Shown one piece after another: positions 42,043 through 50,484 of a stretch of DNA of 64,000 nt. The stretch covers positions 62,001 to 126,000 of the forward strand of contig JAKPJZ010000074.1 in NCBI GenBank assembly GCA_029553955.1. The letters are read 5' to 3'. A model generated the notes under the pieces. The model was not told the DNA's origin. It did no database searches and was given only the letters and a program-made list of their open reading frames with translations. This stretch comes from Chloroflexota bacterium. GTDB lineage: Bacteria; Chloroflexota; Anaerolineae; SpSt-313. The first letter of the stretch is position 1; every line of letters starts with the position of its first letter. A program made the translations under genes and the position numbers.

Positions 42043-42071
42043 ATTTTAGCGCAGTCGCGCGTTTTCGTCAA
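42043..42071 (-). promoter_or_regulatory. Promoter of rplY
   Basis: Minus strand TTGACG and TAAAAT with 17-nt spacing; the start would be near 42036, giving a leader of about 145 nt. Confidence 0.75.
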
Positions 42072-42224
42072 GTTGCCAGGTCGTCCCGCTGTACGCCTGC
42101 CGATGCCGCCGCCTCTTGGGGCAGCAAGAAGCGTGCCAGTTGGGGAGAAGACACGCCCGAGGTGCATCACCCGAGCCTTGGGCGGTGCCGGGGAGACACC
42201 TGACAGGTTCTTGAAAACCTGTCA

Positions 42225-42527
42225 CACCGATTTCCATGGCAGGAAGGCGATTGGCAACAACTCCGGCAGAGGCCTGCCCATGCCGCGGCTTGGCCCCCCC
42301 TACCGTTCCCCCGTCGCGGGGGAATTGGGCTGTCTTCCGCGGCACTAGATCGCTCGCTTGCCGTTTCTTGGCTGCACAGGATGCGGTAGGGCGACCCAAT
42401 TCCCCCGCGACGGGGGAACGGTAGGGGGGCACCCTACAGCAGGAGAAACCGTCTGTCAGCCGCGGCGCGAGCTGGACCGAGTTATTGCCAGAGACCTGGC
42501 GCTGACCACCCGCCAGGGAAATAGGTG
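42225..42527. mobile_element. 303-bp miniature inverted-repeat element
   Basis: It is bounded by a 5-bp direct repeat TGTCA and has terminal inverted repeats CACCGATTTCC / GGAAATAGGTG (one mismatch). It has no coding capacity. Inside are two 35-bp perfect inverted arms (42295-42329 and 42395-42429) carrying TACCGTTCCCCCGTCGCGGG. It would need a transposase in trans. Confidence 0.8.
42295..42429. repeat. Internal inverted repeat of the element, 35-bp arms
   Basis: Perfect arms around 65 bp; each arm itself holds the palindrome CCCCCGTCGCGGGGG, so a nested stem is possible. Confidence 0.8.
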
Positions 42528-42612
42528 TGTCAGGTGTCTCCCCGGCACCGCTCTCCGGTGCTACGAACGAGGGTCGCCGACGCTTTGGGATATGCCCGCT
42601 GCGCCGGGGCCG

Positions 42613-42641
42613 TTGGCAAGGCGGCGGCGCCGGCGTATAAT
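42613..42641 (+). promoter_or_regulatory. Promoter of the LOG-family gene
   Basis: TTGGCA and TATAAT with 17-nt spacing, 86 bp before the start codon. Confidence 0.75.
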
Positions 42642-42727
42642 GACCGTCTCAGAAGTGAGGCCGAAGTGAAAGCCTTGGCGTACGATTGAGGCGATGGTGC
42701 TTCCTCCAATAGAAGGGTCGGGTAATC

Positions 42728-43303
42728 TTGTCTGTTTCACATCCCAGGGTCATCTCCGTCTTTGGCAGCGCGACGATTGCGCCCGGCAGCGACGAGTATG
42801 GGCGCGCCGAGCGGCTGGGCCGGTTCTTGGCCGGGGCCGGCTGGGTGGTGATGACCGGCGGCTTTGATGGGGCCATGGCGGCCTGTTGCCGCGGCGCCCG
42901 GGAGGCGGGCGGGCACACCGTCGGGGTGACCCTCAGGGCCTGGAACCGCCCGGCCAACGCCTGGGTGTGCGAGGAGCGGCCCCAGGCGACGTACCAGGAG
43001 CGGTTGCTGTACATGGCGACGATGGCCGATGGCTATGTGGCCGTCGACGGCGGCATCGGCACCCTGGGGGAATTGGCGCTCGTCTGGAGCCTGCTGGAGA
43101 CGCGCAGCCTGCCGCCGCGGCCGCTAGTGGCCGTGGGCCGGCGCTGGCGGCGGCTGTTCGACGTGTTTGCAGAAGAACTGGTCTTGAGGCGCGAGCACCT
43201 GGCGCTGGTGAATGTGGTGGCCTCGCCGGAGGAGGCGGTGCCGGTGCTAGGGCAGGGTTTCGTGGGCGCTGAGGCCCCGAATGGCGCGAATTCACACGGA
43301 TAG
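42728..43303 (+). CDS. LOG-family protein (TIGR00725-like)
   Basis: 191 residues of the lysine-decarboxylase-like Rossmann family: ISVFGSATIAPG at the N-terminus, VVMTGGFDGAMAACCRGAREAGGHTVGV, and ADGYVAVDGGIGTLGELALVWSLLE, which is the PGGxGTxxE-type motif in the variant form DGGIGTLGE. Related proteins release cytokinin bases by phosphoribohydrolase action; this branch is uncharacterised. The start is TTG 42728 after GAAGGG; no other start is better placed. Confidence 0.82.
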   Translation: MSVSHPRVISVFGSATIAPGSDEYGRAERLGRFLAGAGWVVMTGGFDGAMAACCRGAREAGGHTVGVTLRAWNRPANAWVCEERPQATYQERLLYMATMADGYVAVDGGIGTLGELALVWSLLETRSLPPRPLVAVGRRWRRLFDVFAEELVLRREHLALVNVVASPEEAVPVLGQGFVGAEAPNGANSHG

Positions 43304-43372
43304 GGCCACGCGGGCAGGAGATTGCTTCGCTGTGCTCGCGATGAAGGCACGAACAGGTACGTGGAGGTGACG

Positions 43373-43846
43373 ATGCTGCTGGGCGTGGTTTCAGATACGC
43401 ACGGCTACTTCCAGCCGGGGCTGAAAGAGCTCTTCAGGGGAGTCGACCGCATCCTGCACGCCGGCGATATCGACGCGCAGGGCGTGCTCGACGCCCTGGA
43501 GGAGATAGCGCCAGTCACGGCGGTGCGCGGTAACGTGGATCGGGGACGGCTCGCCGCCGACTATCCTGCATGGCTCGACATGGAGGTCGAGGGCCACAGG
43601 CTGCTGTTGATCCACCGCGGCGGCAGGGTGCTGCATGCAGAGGCGACCCTGGCAGCCATGCTCGAGCAGGTGCGGCCGGATATCATCGTCTACGGCCACA
43701 CCCACCAGGCTCTTGCTACCTGGGAGGACGGCGTCTACCTCTTCAACCCGGGCCTCGGCGGACGACCCAGGTTGGGGGTGCGGCCGTCGGCGGGGCTGCT
43801 CGTGGTGGAGCCTGGGCGCGTCGAGGGCACTATTCACAGGCTGTGA
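43373..43846 (+). CDS. YfcE-like metallophosphoesterase
   Basis: 157 residues. VVSDTHG, HAGDID, RGNVD, IHRGG and VYGHTHQ are the successive metal and catalytic blocks of MJ0936/YfcE phosphodiesterases. GTGGAGGTGACG precedes ATG 43373; the longer track ORF starts within a repeat. A fragment of the TCATTGCGAG repeat lies directly upstream. Confidence 0.9.
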   Translation: MLLGVVSDTHGYFQPGLKELFRGVDRILHAGDIDAQGVLDALEEIAPVTAVRGNVDRGRLAADYPAWLDMEVEGHRLLLIHRGGRVLHAEATLAAMLEQVRPDIIVYGHTHQALATWEDGVYLFNPGLGGRPRLGVRPSAGLLVVEPGRVEGTIHRL

Positions 43847-43938
43847 AACTTGCGCACGGCCTCTGATTATGCTATCATCCTCTCGCGTCGGCATCGTTGG
43901 CGGTTGTCGATCGCTGGCCGAATCGACAGGAGTGAGCC

Positions 43939-44880
43939 GTGAGCGGAGTGCCCCTGGTGCAGCGTATTGCTGGCGCCGCCGATCTGAGGTCCCTGTTTGA
44001 GGCGGTTGGGCTAGCCGGCGAGTGTATCCTCGTCAAGCCCAACTGGTTCAGCCTTCACCCCGGCAACTATACCGGTGCCGAGGTTCTTGACCTCGTGCTG
44101 GCCGCCCTGCCGGGCCGCGCCATCGTAGTGGAGTCCTACACCGGCATGCGCCACGACGGCGGCCGCAAGATCACGCCCAAGAACGGCCGCAGCCACTGGG
44201 ATTGGTTACGCCAGCAGGACGCCTGGTTTCTGGCGACTACGGGCATCGGTGATGTGTTGGCTCGCCACGGCGCCGAGTTTGTGAATGTGACTGAGGCGGT
44301 CTGGTCGGGGCGGGGGGCGCCTGAGGCCGAAGTGGCGACCCGCGTCGAAGCCTGCTATGGGGCCATCGATCAGCCCGAGCTGTATCGCTACGTGCCACAA
44401 CGCCTGTTCGACCTGGCCGGCTGCCCGCTGCTCAGCCTGGCGCGCTACAAGCCAACTTGGAGCCTTTCTCTGAAGAACCTCTTCGGCCTGATCCCCGATC
44501 CGCTGCGCGACCGCTGGCATGGCATACGTGACCGCGACTTGGGGCGCAGCATCGTCAATATTGCGACGATCTATCACGCGCTGTTCCGTACTGTGGGACT
44601 GGTGGAGACGTTGGCCCCATTTCCCGTGTATCATCCTGGCGGGCAGTATCACACCCCCTGGGGCGATTATGACTTGCGTCCGGCGGCGGGGGTCGTCATC
44701 TGTGGCACTTCGCTCCCGGCGGTGGATGCAGCAGCCGCCCGTGCGTTTGGGGCCGACCCCGCGCAGCTCGAGTACCTGCAACTGGCCGAAGGGCGACTCG
44801 GCAATTGGCGCGAGGGGCTGGGCGCGGCGATGCCGCCGGAGCTGGCGGAACTGCGCGGGCTGAGCGAGGGCGACGAATGA
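43939..44880 (+). CDS. DUF362-domain protein
   Basis: 313 residues. ILVKPNWFSLHPGNYTGAEVLDLVLAALPGRAIVVESYTG, KITPKNGRSHWDW and KPTWSLSLKNLFGLIPDPLRDRWHG match the DUF362 pattern. Members often carry a ferredoxin extension; this one does not. Function unknown. The GTG start 43939 follows GGAGTGAGCC. It overlaps rpiA by ATGA. Confidence 0.8.
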   Translation: MSGVPLVQRIAGAADLRSLFEAVGLAGECILVKPNWFSLHPGNYTGAEVLDLVLAALPGRAIVVESYTGMRHDGGRKITPKNGRSHWDWLRQQDAWFLATTGIGDVLARHGAEFVNVTEAVWSGRGAPEAEVATRVEACYGAIDQPELYRYVPQRLFDLAGCPLLSLARYKPTWSLSLKNLFGLIPDPLRDRWHGIRDRDLGRSIVNIATIYHALFRTVGLVETLAPFPVYHPGGQYHTPWGDYDLRPAAGVVICGTSLPAVDAAAARAFGADPAQLEYLQLAEGRLGNWREGLGAAMPPELAELRGLSEGDE

Positions 44881-45602
44881 TCGTCGAATGGCAAAAGAGC
44901 GCGGCCGAGTATGCGGTGTGCTACGTCGAGAGCGGCATGGTCGTGGGCCTGGGCTCGGGCAGCACGGCGGCGTTTGCCGTGCGCCGCATTGGGCAGCTCC
45001 TGCGCACGGGGCGGCTGCAGCGCATCCGCGGCGTGCCCACGTCGCGAGCTGTGGAGGCGCTGGCGCGCGAGCAGGGCATCCCGCTGACGACGCTGGAGCG
45101 CGACCCGGCCATCGACGTCACCATTGACGGCGCCGATGAAGTGGACCCCCATCTGAACCTGATCAAGGGGCGGGGCGGCGCCCTGCTGTACGAAAAGATC
45201 GCGGCCTGGTCGTCAAGGCGCGAGATCATCGTCGTCGACGAGTCCAAGCTGGTACAAAAGCTGGGCACGCGGGCGCCCGTGCCTGTCGAAGTGGTGCCCT
45301 GCGCCCGTGCCGTGGTGGCGCTGGCCCTGAGTGAGCTTGGCGGCGAGCCGGCGCTGCGCGAGCGCGACGGCGCAGCGGCGCCCACCGATGAGGGCAATCT
45401 GATCCTCGACTGTCGTTTCGACGGCATCGACGATCCGAGCGGACTCGACCGGGCGATTAGTGCCATCCCGGGGGTGGTGGAGCACGGCCTCTTCTTGGGG
45501 TTGGCGAGCATGGTCGTGGTGGCAGGCCGCGAGGGCGTGCGCGTGCTGCACGCGCGTGGGTGCCGAATGGGGGCTGGTGGCGATGCAACCGATGCGTGGT
45601 GA
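44877..45602 (+). CDS. rpiA: Ribose-5-phosphate isomerase A
   Basis: 241 residues. GLGSGSTAAFAVRRIG (substrate phosphate), TIDGADEVDPHLNLIKGRGGALLYEKIAAW (catalytic Asp/Glu/Lys) and DESKLVQKLG are intact. It interconverts ribose 5-phosphate and ribulose 5-phosphate in the pentose phosphate pathway. ATG 44877 overlaps the DUF362 stop; the end overlaps the next gene by 20 nt. Confidence 0.94.
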   Translation: MIVEWQKSAAEYAVCYVESGMVVGLGSGSTAAFAVRRIGQLLRTGRLQRIRGVPTSRAVEALAREQGIPLTTLERDPAIDVTIDGADEVDPHLNLIKGRGGALLYEKIAAWSSRREIIVVDESKLVQKLGTRAPVPVEVVPCARAVVALALSELGGEPALRERDGAAAPTDEGNLILDCRFDGIDDPSGLDRAISAIPGVVEHGLFLGLASMVVVAGREGVRVLHARGCRMGAGGDATDAW

Positions 45603-47088
45603 GGATGATGCGCTGGAGCGGGCTGGGCGGCAGGCGCGGCTCTTGGTGGTGGACGATGACCGGGCCACGCGCGAGTTGATCCACGACGCCCTGGAATGCC
45701 CCGAGTTGGGGGTGGCGGTGGCCCACGACGGCGCGCAGGCGCTGGCATTCCTGGAATGGGATTTCTACCATGTGGTCATAATCGACCTGCGCCTGCCCGA
45801 TATGGAAGGCCTGGCGCTGCTCCGCGAGATCAAGGAGCGCAGCCCCGATAGCGAAGCGGTGATCCTCAGCGCCTATGCCGACCTGGGCTCGGCGGTGGAG
45901 GCGCTGCGCCTGGGGGCCTGCGACTATATGCGCAAACCTCTGGAGGATGTCAGCCTGCTGAGCAAGACGGTGCAGCGCGCCCTCGAGCGGCAGGAACTGC
46001 GGCTGGCCAACCGCTACTTGCTTGACGAGTTGCGCCGGGCCAACAACGAGCTGCGCCGGCAGCGGCGGCGGGAGCTACGTCGCCTCGAGGAGGTGGGGTT
46101 GGCCCTGGCGGGCGCCCTGCAGCGCGACGAGGTCCTCGAAGTGCTGCAGCGCTCCATCTCGGCGGCGCTGGCCTGTGACGTGCTCGCGCTCTACCTGCTC
46201 AGCCCCGAGCTGGGTGGGCCGGTGCTGCGGGTGCACACGCAGTGGCCGCTGCCCGACAATCTGCTGGCTGACCTGTGCCAGGCGGCGCGGGAGGTGCCGG
46301 CGCCTGCCGGTGCTGTGGAGCGCGCGGCGGCCAACTGCGAGGTGAGCGTCCTCGCGGCCCAGCCTGCGGCGGCCCCGGAGGCCCTGGGGACGGTGGCTTC
46401 GAGCGTTCTGGCCACTCGGGGGGTATGTCTGGGCCTGGTTACCGTGGCGGCCGAGCGGCCCGAGGCCTTTGTGCCCGAGGAACTGCAACTGCTGCGCATC
46501 CTCTGCAACCAGGCGGCCGTGGCGCTCGAGAACGCCCTCTTGTTCCATCAGGCGCAGTTCCTGGCGACTCGCGACGGCCTGACCGGGCTGCTCAACCATC
46601 GCACCTTCTATCAGCGCCTCGACGAGGAGATCGCCCGCGCCAAGCGGCACGACGCGCCGCTCAGCCTGGTCATCCTCGACACCGATTGCCTGAAGCGCAT
46701 GAACGATCGCTACGGCCACCTGACGGGCGACGAGGTGCTGCGCGTCTTTGCCCGGTTGATTGCGAGCACGGTGCGCCGCAGCGATATCGTGGCCCGCTAC
46801 GGGGGCGACGAATTCGCCATCCTGCTGCCGCACACGACCGCTGAGGCAGCCAAGGCGCTCTGCGAGCGGCTGCGCCGGCGCATCGAGGCCCATACCTTCA
46901 CCGTTGGCGAACAGGCCGAGCAGATCGGCGCCAGCTTTGGCATCGCCGGCTACGATCCGCTGGTCGACAGCGACGGCACCGAGATCGTGCGCCGCGCCGA
47001 CGAGGCACTGTACCGCGCCAAGAACGCCGGGCGCAACTGCATCGCGACGGCGCAGCCCGCCGGCCTGGAGGGGAACTGGGAAGGATAG
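45583..47088 (+). CDS. Response regulator with GAF and GGDEF (diguanylate cyclase) domains
   Basis: 501 residues: receiver domain 18-135 with phospho-acceptor Asp68 (VVIIDLRLPD) and Lys118 in MRKP, a coiled coil at 140-170, a GAF domain (about 175-320) and a GGDEF domain (330-490). The active site GGDEF is intact at 407-411 and the product-inhibition motif RxxD (RRSD) is 5 residues upstream, so it should make c-di-GMP and be feedback-limited. No partner kinase is adjacent. The start could be 45583 or 45592; both overlap rpiA. Confidence 0.9.
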   Translation: MQPMRGEDDALERAGRQARLLVVDDDRATRELIHDALECPELGVAVAHDGAQALAFLEWDFYHVVIIDLRLPDMEGLALLREIKERSPDSEAVILSAYADLGSAVEALRLGACDYMRKPLEDVSLLSKTVQRALERQELRLANRYLLDELRRANNELRRQRRRELRRLEEVGLALAGALQRDEVLEVLQRSISAALACDVLALYLLSPELGGPVLRVHTQWPLPDNLLADLCQAAREVPAPAGAVERAAANCEVSVLAAQPAAAPEALGTVASSVLATRGVCLGLVTVAAERPEAFVPEELQLLRILCNQAAVALENALLFHQAQFLATRDGLTGLLNHRTFYQRLDEEIARAKRHDAPLSLVILDTDCLKRMNDRYGHLTGDEVLRVFARLIASTVRRSDIVARYGGDEFAILLPHTTAEAAKALCERLRRRIEAHTFTVGEQAEQIGASFGIAGYDPLVDSDGTEIVRRADEALYRAKNAGRNCIATAQPAGLEGNWEG

Positions 47089-47096
47089 TCTTCCCC

Positions 47097-47124
47097 TTGC
47101 ATTCCAGAACATTTGTGTTATAAT
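47097..47124 (+). promoter_or_regulatory. Promoter of ssb
   Basis: TTGCAT and TATAAT with 16-nt spacing, starting 9 bp after the diguanylate cyclase stop. Confidence 0.75.
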
Positions 47125-47168
47125 GGGAGCGTCGATGGGGGCTGTAGTGAGGAGAGAGGAGAAAGCCC

Positions 47169-47573
47169 ATGTATCAGCGAACTATTGTAGTGGGCCGGCT
47201 GGGGCGTGATCCGGAGATGCGCTACACGCAGGATGGCACGCCGGTCACATCGTTCAGCGTGGCGACCGACCGCAAGTGGAACGACCGCGAGGGCAACCTG
47301 CAGAAGGAGACCACCTGGTTCCGGGTGAGCGTGTGGGGGCGGCAGGCCGAGCCCTGCAACCAGTATCTGAGCAAGGGCCAGATGGTGCTGGTGGATGGCA
47401 GGGTGACCGCCTCGGCCTGGAAGGGCGCCGACGGCGAGCCCCGGTCCTCGCTGGAGCTGCGGGCCGACCGCGTCGTCTTCCTGAGCAGCCGTGGCGAGGC
47501 AGGGCCTCGCGAGGAGGATTCCGACGTGCGTGGCCCCGTAGAGCGGGCTGACGAGGACGGTATCCCCTTCTAG
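47169..47573 (+). CDS. ssb: Single-stranded DNA-binding protein
   Basis: 134 residues. OB fold with YQRTIVVGRLGRDPEMRYTQDGTPVTSFSVATDRKW and TTWFRVSVWGRQAEPCNQYLSKGQMVLVDGRV. The acidic tail ends EDGIPF, the C-terminal protein-interaction tip. It binds ssDNA in replication and repair. GAGAGGAGAAAGCCC precedes the ATG. Confidence 0.96.
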   Translation: MYQRTIVVGRLGRDPEMRYTQDGTPVTSFSVATDRKWNDREGNLQKETTWFRVSVWGRQAEPCNQYLSKGQMVLVDGRVTASAWKGADGEPRSSLELRADRVVFLSSRGEAGPREEDSDVRGPVERADEDGIPF

Positions 47574-47604
47574 CCGCCAGCCGGCTGCAGTGCCTCGAGT
47601 CGCA

Positions 47605-47644
47605 GGCAAACCTGACAGGTCCGCGGAGACCTGTCAGGTTTGCC
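47605..47644. repeat. CCTGACAGG-family hairpin, 17-bp arms
   Basis: GGCAAACCTGACAGGTC and its complement around CGCGGA, 32 bp after the ssb stop. A shorter member of the family with a different outer stem. Confidence 0.85.
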
Positions 47645-47671
47645 GCCTCCCCATCTCTCCGCAGTGAGGGT

Positions 47672-47700
47672 TTGACCCACCCCTGGCCCTGCGCTACAAT
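47672..47700 (+). promoter_or_regulatory. Promoter of the carboxypeptidase gene
   Basis: TTGACC and TACAAT with 17-nt spacing, 58 bp before GTG 47758. Confidence 0.7.
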
Positions 47701-47757
47701 AGCCTTGTCGTTCTCGAGCGGTTGTGTGTTGCTGTGGGCCGGAGTCCCGATTGTGCC

Positions 47758-48864
47758 GTGAAAAAGCCGTTGCCGTTGCCGCTGCGCGCCGCGTTCGTGC
47801 TGCTGCTCGTGCTGGGGCAGGGCGTGTGCGCCGGGTTTGGGCCGCCACAGCTCGCCGCGCGCGATTTCGACAGCACGGCGCTCTGGCCCGAGCAGGTGCG
47901 CGAGTTGGTGGCCGTGGGCCGGCAGCCGCAGGTCGACGCCAAGGCGGCGCTGCTCATCGATATGGGCAGCAAGGCTGTGCTCTACGAGAAGAACGGTACG
48001 CGGCGGCTGCCGCAGGCGAGCACGACCAAGATGATGACGGCCCTGGTGGCGCTCGAGCGAGGCAACCTCAGCGATACCGTGGTGATAGAGCCGGGCGACC
48101 TGGTCGTGGCGTCGGCCGCGGGGTTGAGGGCCGGCGAGATGTGGACGCTGGGCGACCTGCTCTACGCTCTGATGCTGCCCTCCGATAATGCGGCGGCGGT
48201 GGTCATTGCCCGGCACGTTGGCGGGTCCGAGGCGGCGTTTGTCGATATGATGAACAGTAAGGCGGCCGAGTGGGGCCTTACGGATACGCACTTTGCCAAC
48301 CCGCACGGCCTCGACGACCCCGCGCACCATAGCTCGGCGCGCGACCTGGCGCAAATCGCCATGCGCGGCCTGGCCGAGCCGCGTTTTGCCGCCATCGTGA
48401 GCACGGCCGAGCGTGAGGCCGGCGGCCGCACGCTGCGCAACCTCAACCAGTTGCTGGGGAGCTATGTGGGGGCCGAGGGGGTCAAGACAGGCACGACCGA
48501 AGGGGCCGGGCAGTGCCTGGTAGCGCTGGCCGGGCGCGGTGAGGGGCGGGTGCTGAGCGTCGTCTTGGGCAGCGATGACCGCTATCGCGATACGCGGGCG
48601 CTCTTGGACTATTACTATGCCAACTATCGCACGGTGCCGCTCGACCTGGGGCCCAAGGGCATCAATGTGATCCGCCGCTCCGACGGTTCGAAGGCGGTGT
48701 TGGCGCTCGAGGGGCAGCCCACGGCCCTGCTGCCGTTGTGGCAACTGCCCTGGCTGCAGGTGCTGCGCGTGACGCCGGGGGCGGAGGGGACGGCGGGCAT
48801 GGCGCGCTTCGTCGCGGGCGGCACGCTGCTGGCTGAGGAGCCACTGAACGCGCTCTCGCCATAG
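47758..48864 (+). CDS. D-alanyl-D-alanine carboxypeptidase (S11, DacA-like)
   Basis: 368 residues with a signal peptide (KKPLPLPLRAAFVLLLVLGQGVCA). The penicillin-binding triad is complete: SxxK in ASTTKMM, SDN in MLPSDNAAA and KTG in VKTGTT. A C-terminal beta domain follows. It trims peptidoglycan stem peptides outside the membrane. GTG 47758 is chosen because the signal peptide starts there. Confidence 0.92.
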   Translation: MKKPLPLPLRAAFVLLLVLGQGVCAGFGPPQLAARDFDSTALWPEQVRELVAVGRQPQVDAKAALLIDMGSKAVLYEKNGTRRLPQASTTKMMTALVALERGNLSDTVVIEPGDLVVASAAGLRAGEMWTLGDLLYALMLPSDNAAAVVIARHVGGSEAAFVDMMNSKAAEWGLTDTHFANPHGLDDPAHHSSARDLAQIAMRGLAEPRFAAIVSTAEREAGGRTLRNLNQLLGSYVGAEGVKTGTTEGAGQCLVALAGRGEGRVLSVVLGSDDRYRDTRALLDYYYANYRTVPLDLGPKGINVIRRSDGSKAVLALEGQPTALLPLWQLPWLQVLRVTPGAEGTAGMARFVAGGTLLAEEPLNALSP

Positions 48865-48888
48865 GGACGAGCCGCTGAAGCCACCACT

Positions 48889-49794
48889 ATGAAGGGGGAT
48901 GCGCGAGTCATCGTGGTCGAAGAACGACTACAGAAGGTGTTGGCCCAGGCAGGGGTGGCGTCGCGCCGCCGGGCAGAGGAAATGATTGTGGCTGGGCACG
49001 TCAAGGTGAACGGCGAGGTGGTGACGCAACTCGGCACCAAGGTCAACCCGCACCGCGACGTCATTCAGGTCGATGGCCAGACGCTCGGCAAGCCGGAGCG
49101 GCCGGTCTACATCCTGCTGAACAAGCCCCGCGGCGTGCTCTCGGCGGCGCGCGATACCCGCGGGCGCAAGACGGTGGTGGACCTCGTGCGGACCCGCTCA
49201 CGACTGTACCCGGTGGGGCGCCTCGATCTCGACAGTGAGGGGTTGTTACTCTTGACGAACGATGGCGCCCTGGCGCTGCGCCTGGCGCACCCGCGCTACG
49301 AGCACGAAAAGGAGTACCGGGTGTTGGTGGCCGGGGTGCCAGGCGAGGAGGCGCTGGCCCGCCTGCGCGGCGGGGTGGGGCTGGAGGGCGGCTGGACGCG
49401 CCCGGCCCAGGTAGAGATCGAGCGCGAGGTCGATGGCAAGGCCTGGCTGCGCCTGGTGCTGCGCGAGGGGCGCAAGCGCCAAATCCGGCGTATGGTCGAG
49501 GTGGTTGGCCACCAGGTGCTGCGGCTGATCCGGGTGCGCATGGGCCCGCTGCGCCTGGGCAGCCTGGCGCCGGGGGCCTACCGGCCGCTGACCAAGGGTG
49601 AGCTTTTGGCCGTGCGCCGCATCCGCCGCGACGGCGAGGGGGCCAGGGAGGGCCGAGGTGGCGCAGCGGCCAGGCCGGCCCACAAGCCGGCCGGTCGCGG
49701 CCGTTCACAGGCCAGGCCAGGGCAGCGGGGCCGTGCCCGTCCGCCTGCCGCCCGGCCTACACGTGGTAGACAGAAGCGAGGGCAGAGCGCTTGA
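48889..49794 (+). CDS. RluB-family 23S rRNA pseudouridine synthase
   Basis: 301 residues. An S4 RNA-binding domain (ERLQKVLAQAGVASRRRAEEMIVAGHVKVNG) precedes the synthase domain with catalytic GRLDLDSEG and EGRKRQIRRMVEVVGH. A 45-residue Arg/Gly/Pro-rich tail is an addition likely to bind RNA. The stop overlaps the next start by 4 nt. Confidence 0.92.
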   Translation: MKGDARVIVVEERLQKVLAQAGVASRRRAEEMIVAGHVKVNGEVVTQLGTKVNPHRDVIQVDGQTLGKPERPVYILLNKPRGVLSAARDTRGRKTVVDLVRTRSRLYPVGRLDLDSEGLLLLTNDGALALRLAHPRYEHEKEYRVLVAGVPGEEALARLRGGVGLEGGWTRPAQVEIEREVDGKAWLRLVLREGRKRQIRRMVEVVGHQVLRLIRVRMGPLRLGSLAPGAYRPLTKGELLAVRRIRRDGEGAREGRGGAAARPAHKPAGRGRSQARPGQRGRARPPAARPTRGRQKRGQSA

Positions 49795-50480
49795 CAGTGG
49801 CATCCCGGATCGCAATCGACGGCCCGGCAGCATCGGGCAAGAGCACCATTGGCAAGATGGTGGCCGAGTGCCTGGGGTATCTCTACTTCGATACGGGCGT
49901 CATGTACCGGGCCGTCACCTGGGCGAGCCTGGAGCGCGGCATCCCGATCTCCGACGAGGTGGCCGTCACCCGTCTGGCCCAGGAGCTGCACATCGACGTC
50001 ACGCGCCCGACGGTGGCCGACCGCCGGCAGTACACGGTGTTGGTCGACGGGGTCGACGTCACCTGGGAGATTCGCCGCCCCGAGGTCGATGCGGCGGTCT
50101 CGCCGGTTTCGGCCTACCCCGGCGTGCGCGCCGCGCTGACGGCGCAGCAGCGCCGCATCGGCGCCGCCGGCCGGGTGGTGATGGTGGGGCGCGACATCGG
50201 CACGGTGGTGATGCCCGATGCGGACCTGAAGGTGTACCTCGATGCGGCAGTCGCCGAGCGGGCGCGGCGGCGCTACTGTGAGATCATCGCCCGTGGCGAG
50301 CCGGCCACGTACGAAGACGTGCTGCGTGGCATGGAGGAGCGCGACGCGATCGACAGCTCGCGGGCCACGGCGCCGTTGTGCGCGGCGCCCGATGCGGTGG
50401 TGCTCGATACGACGCGCCTCAGCATCGAAGGGGTTGTGCAGGTGGTCATGAGGTTGGTCAACCAGGCTCAGGAGAAGTGA
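49791..50480 (+). CDS. cmk: Cytidylate kinase
   Basis: 229 residues. P-loop IDGPAASGKSTIGKMVAECLGYLYFDTGVMYRAVTW, a VVMVGRDIGTVVMPDADLKVYLDA segment with the CMP-binding GRDIGT, and a lid-type ERARRRYCE. It phosphorylates CMP and dCMP. TTG 49791 overlaps the upstream TGA; GTG 49797 is an alternative. Confidence 0.95.
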   Translation: MTVASRIAIDGPAASGKSTIGKMVAECLGYLYFDTGVMYRAVTWASLERGIPISDEVAVTRLAQELHIDVTRPTVADRRQYTVLVDGVDVTWEIRRPEVDAAVSPVSAYPGVRAALTAQQRRIGAAGRVVMVGRDIGTVVMPDADLKVYLDAAVAERARRRYCEIIARGEPATYEDVLRGMEERDAIDSSRATAPLCAAPDAVVLDTTRLSIEGVVQVVMRLVNQAQEK

Positions 50481-50484
50481 GGCC

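Larger units (their letters stand above)
42188..42545. repeat. CCTGACAGG-family hairpin split by an insertion
   Basis: The left arm CCGGGGAGACACCTGACAGG and the first eight bases of the right arm lie at 42188-42224. The last thirteen bases of the right arm are at 42533-42545. Removing 42225-42527 and one copy of TGTCA restores a perfect 21-bp hairpin like that at 7562-7611. Confidence 0.85.
42072..42727. other. Intergenic region occupied by nested repeats
   Basis: No gene is supported. It contains the split palindrome and its insertion (separate entries), flanked by a GGGCGGTGCC segment and by the promoter of the LOG-family gene. Confidence 0.7.
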
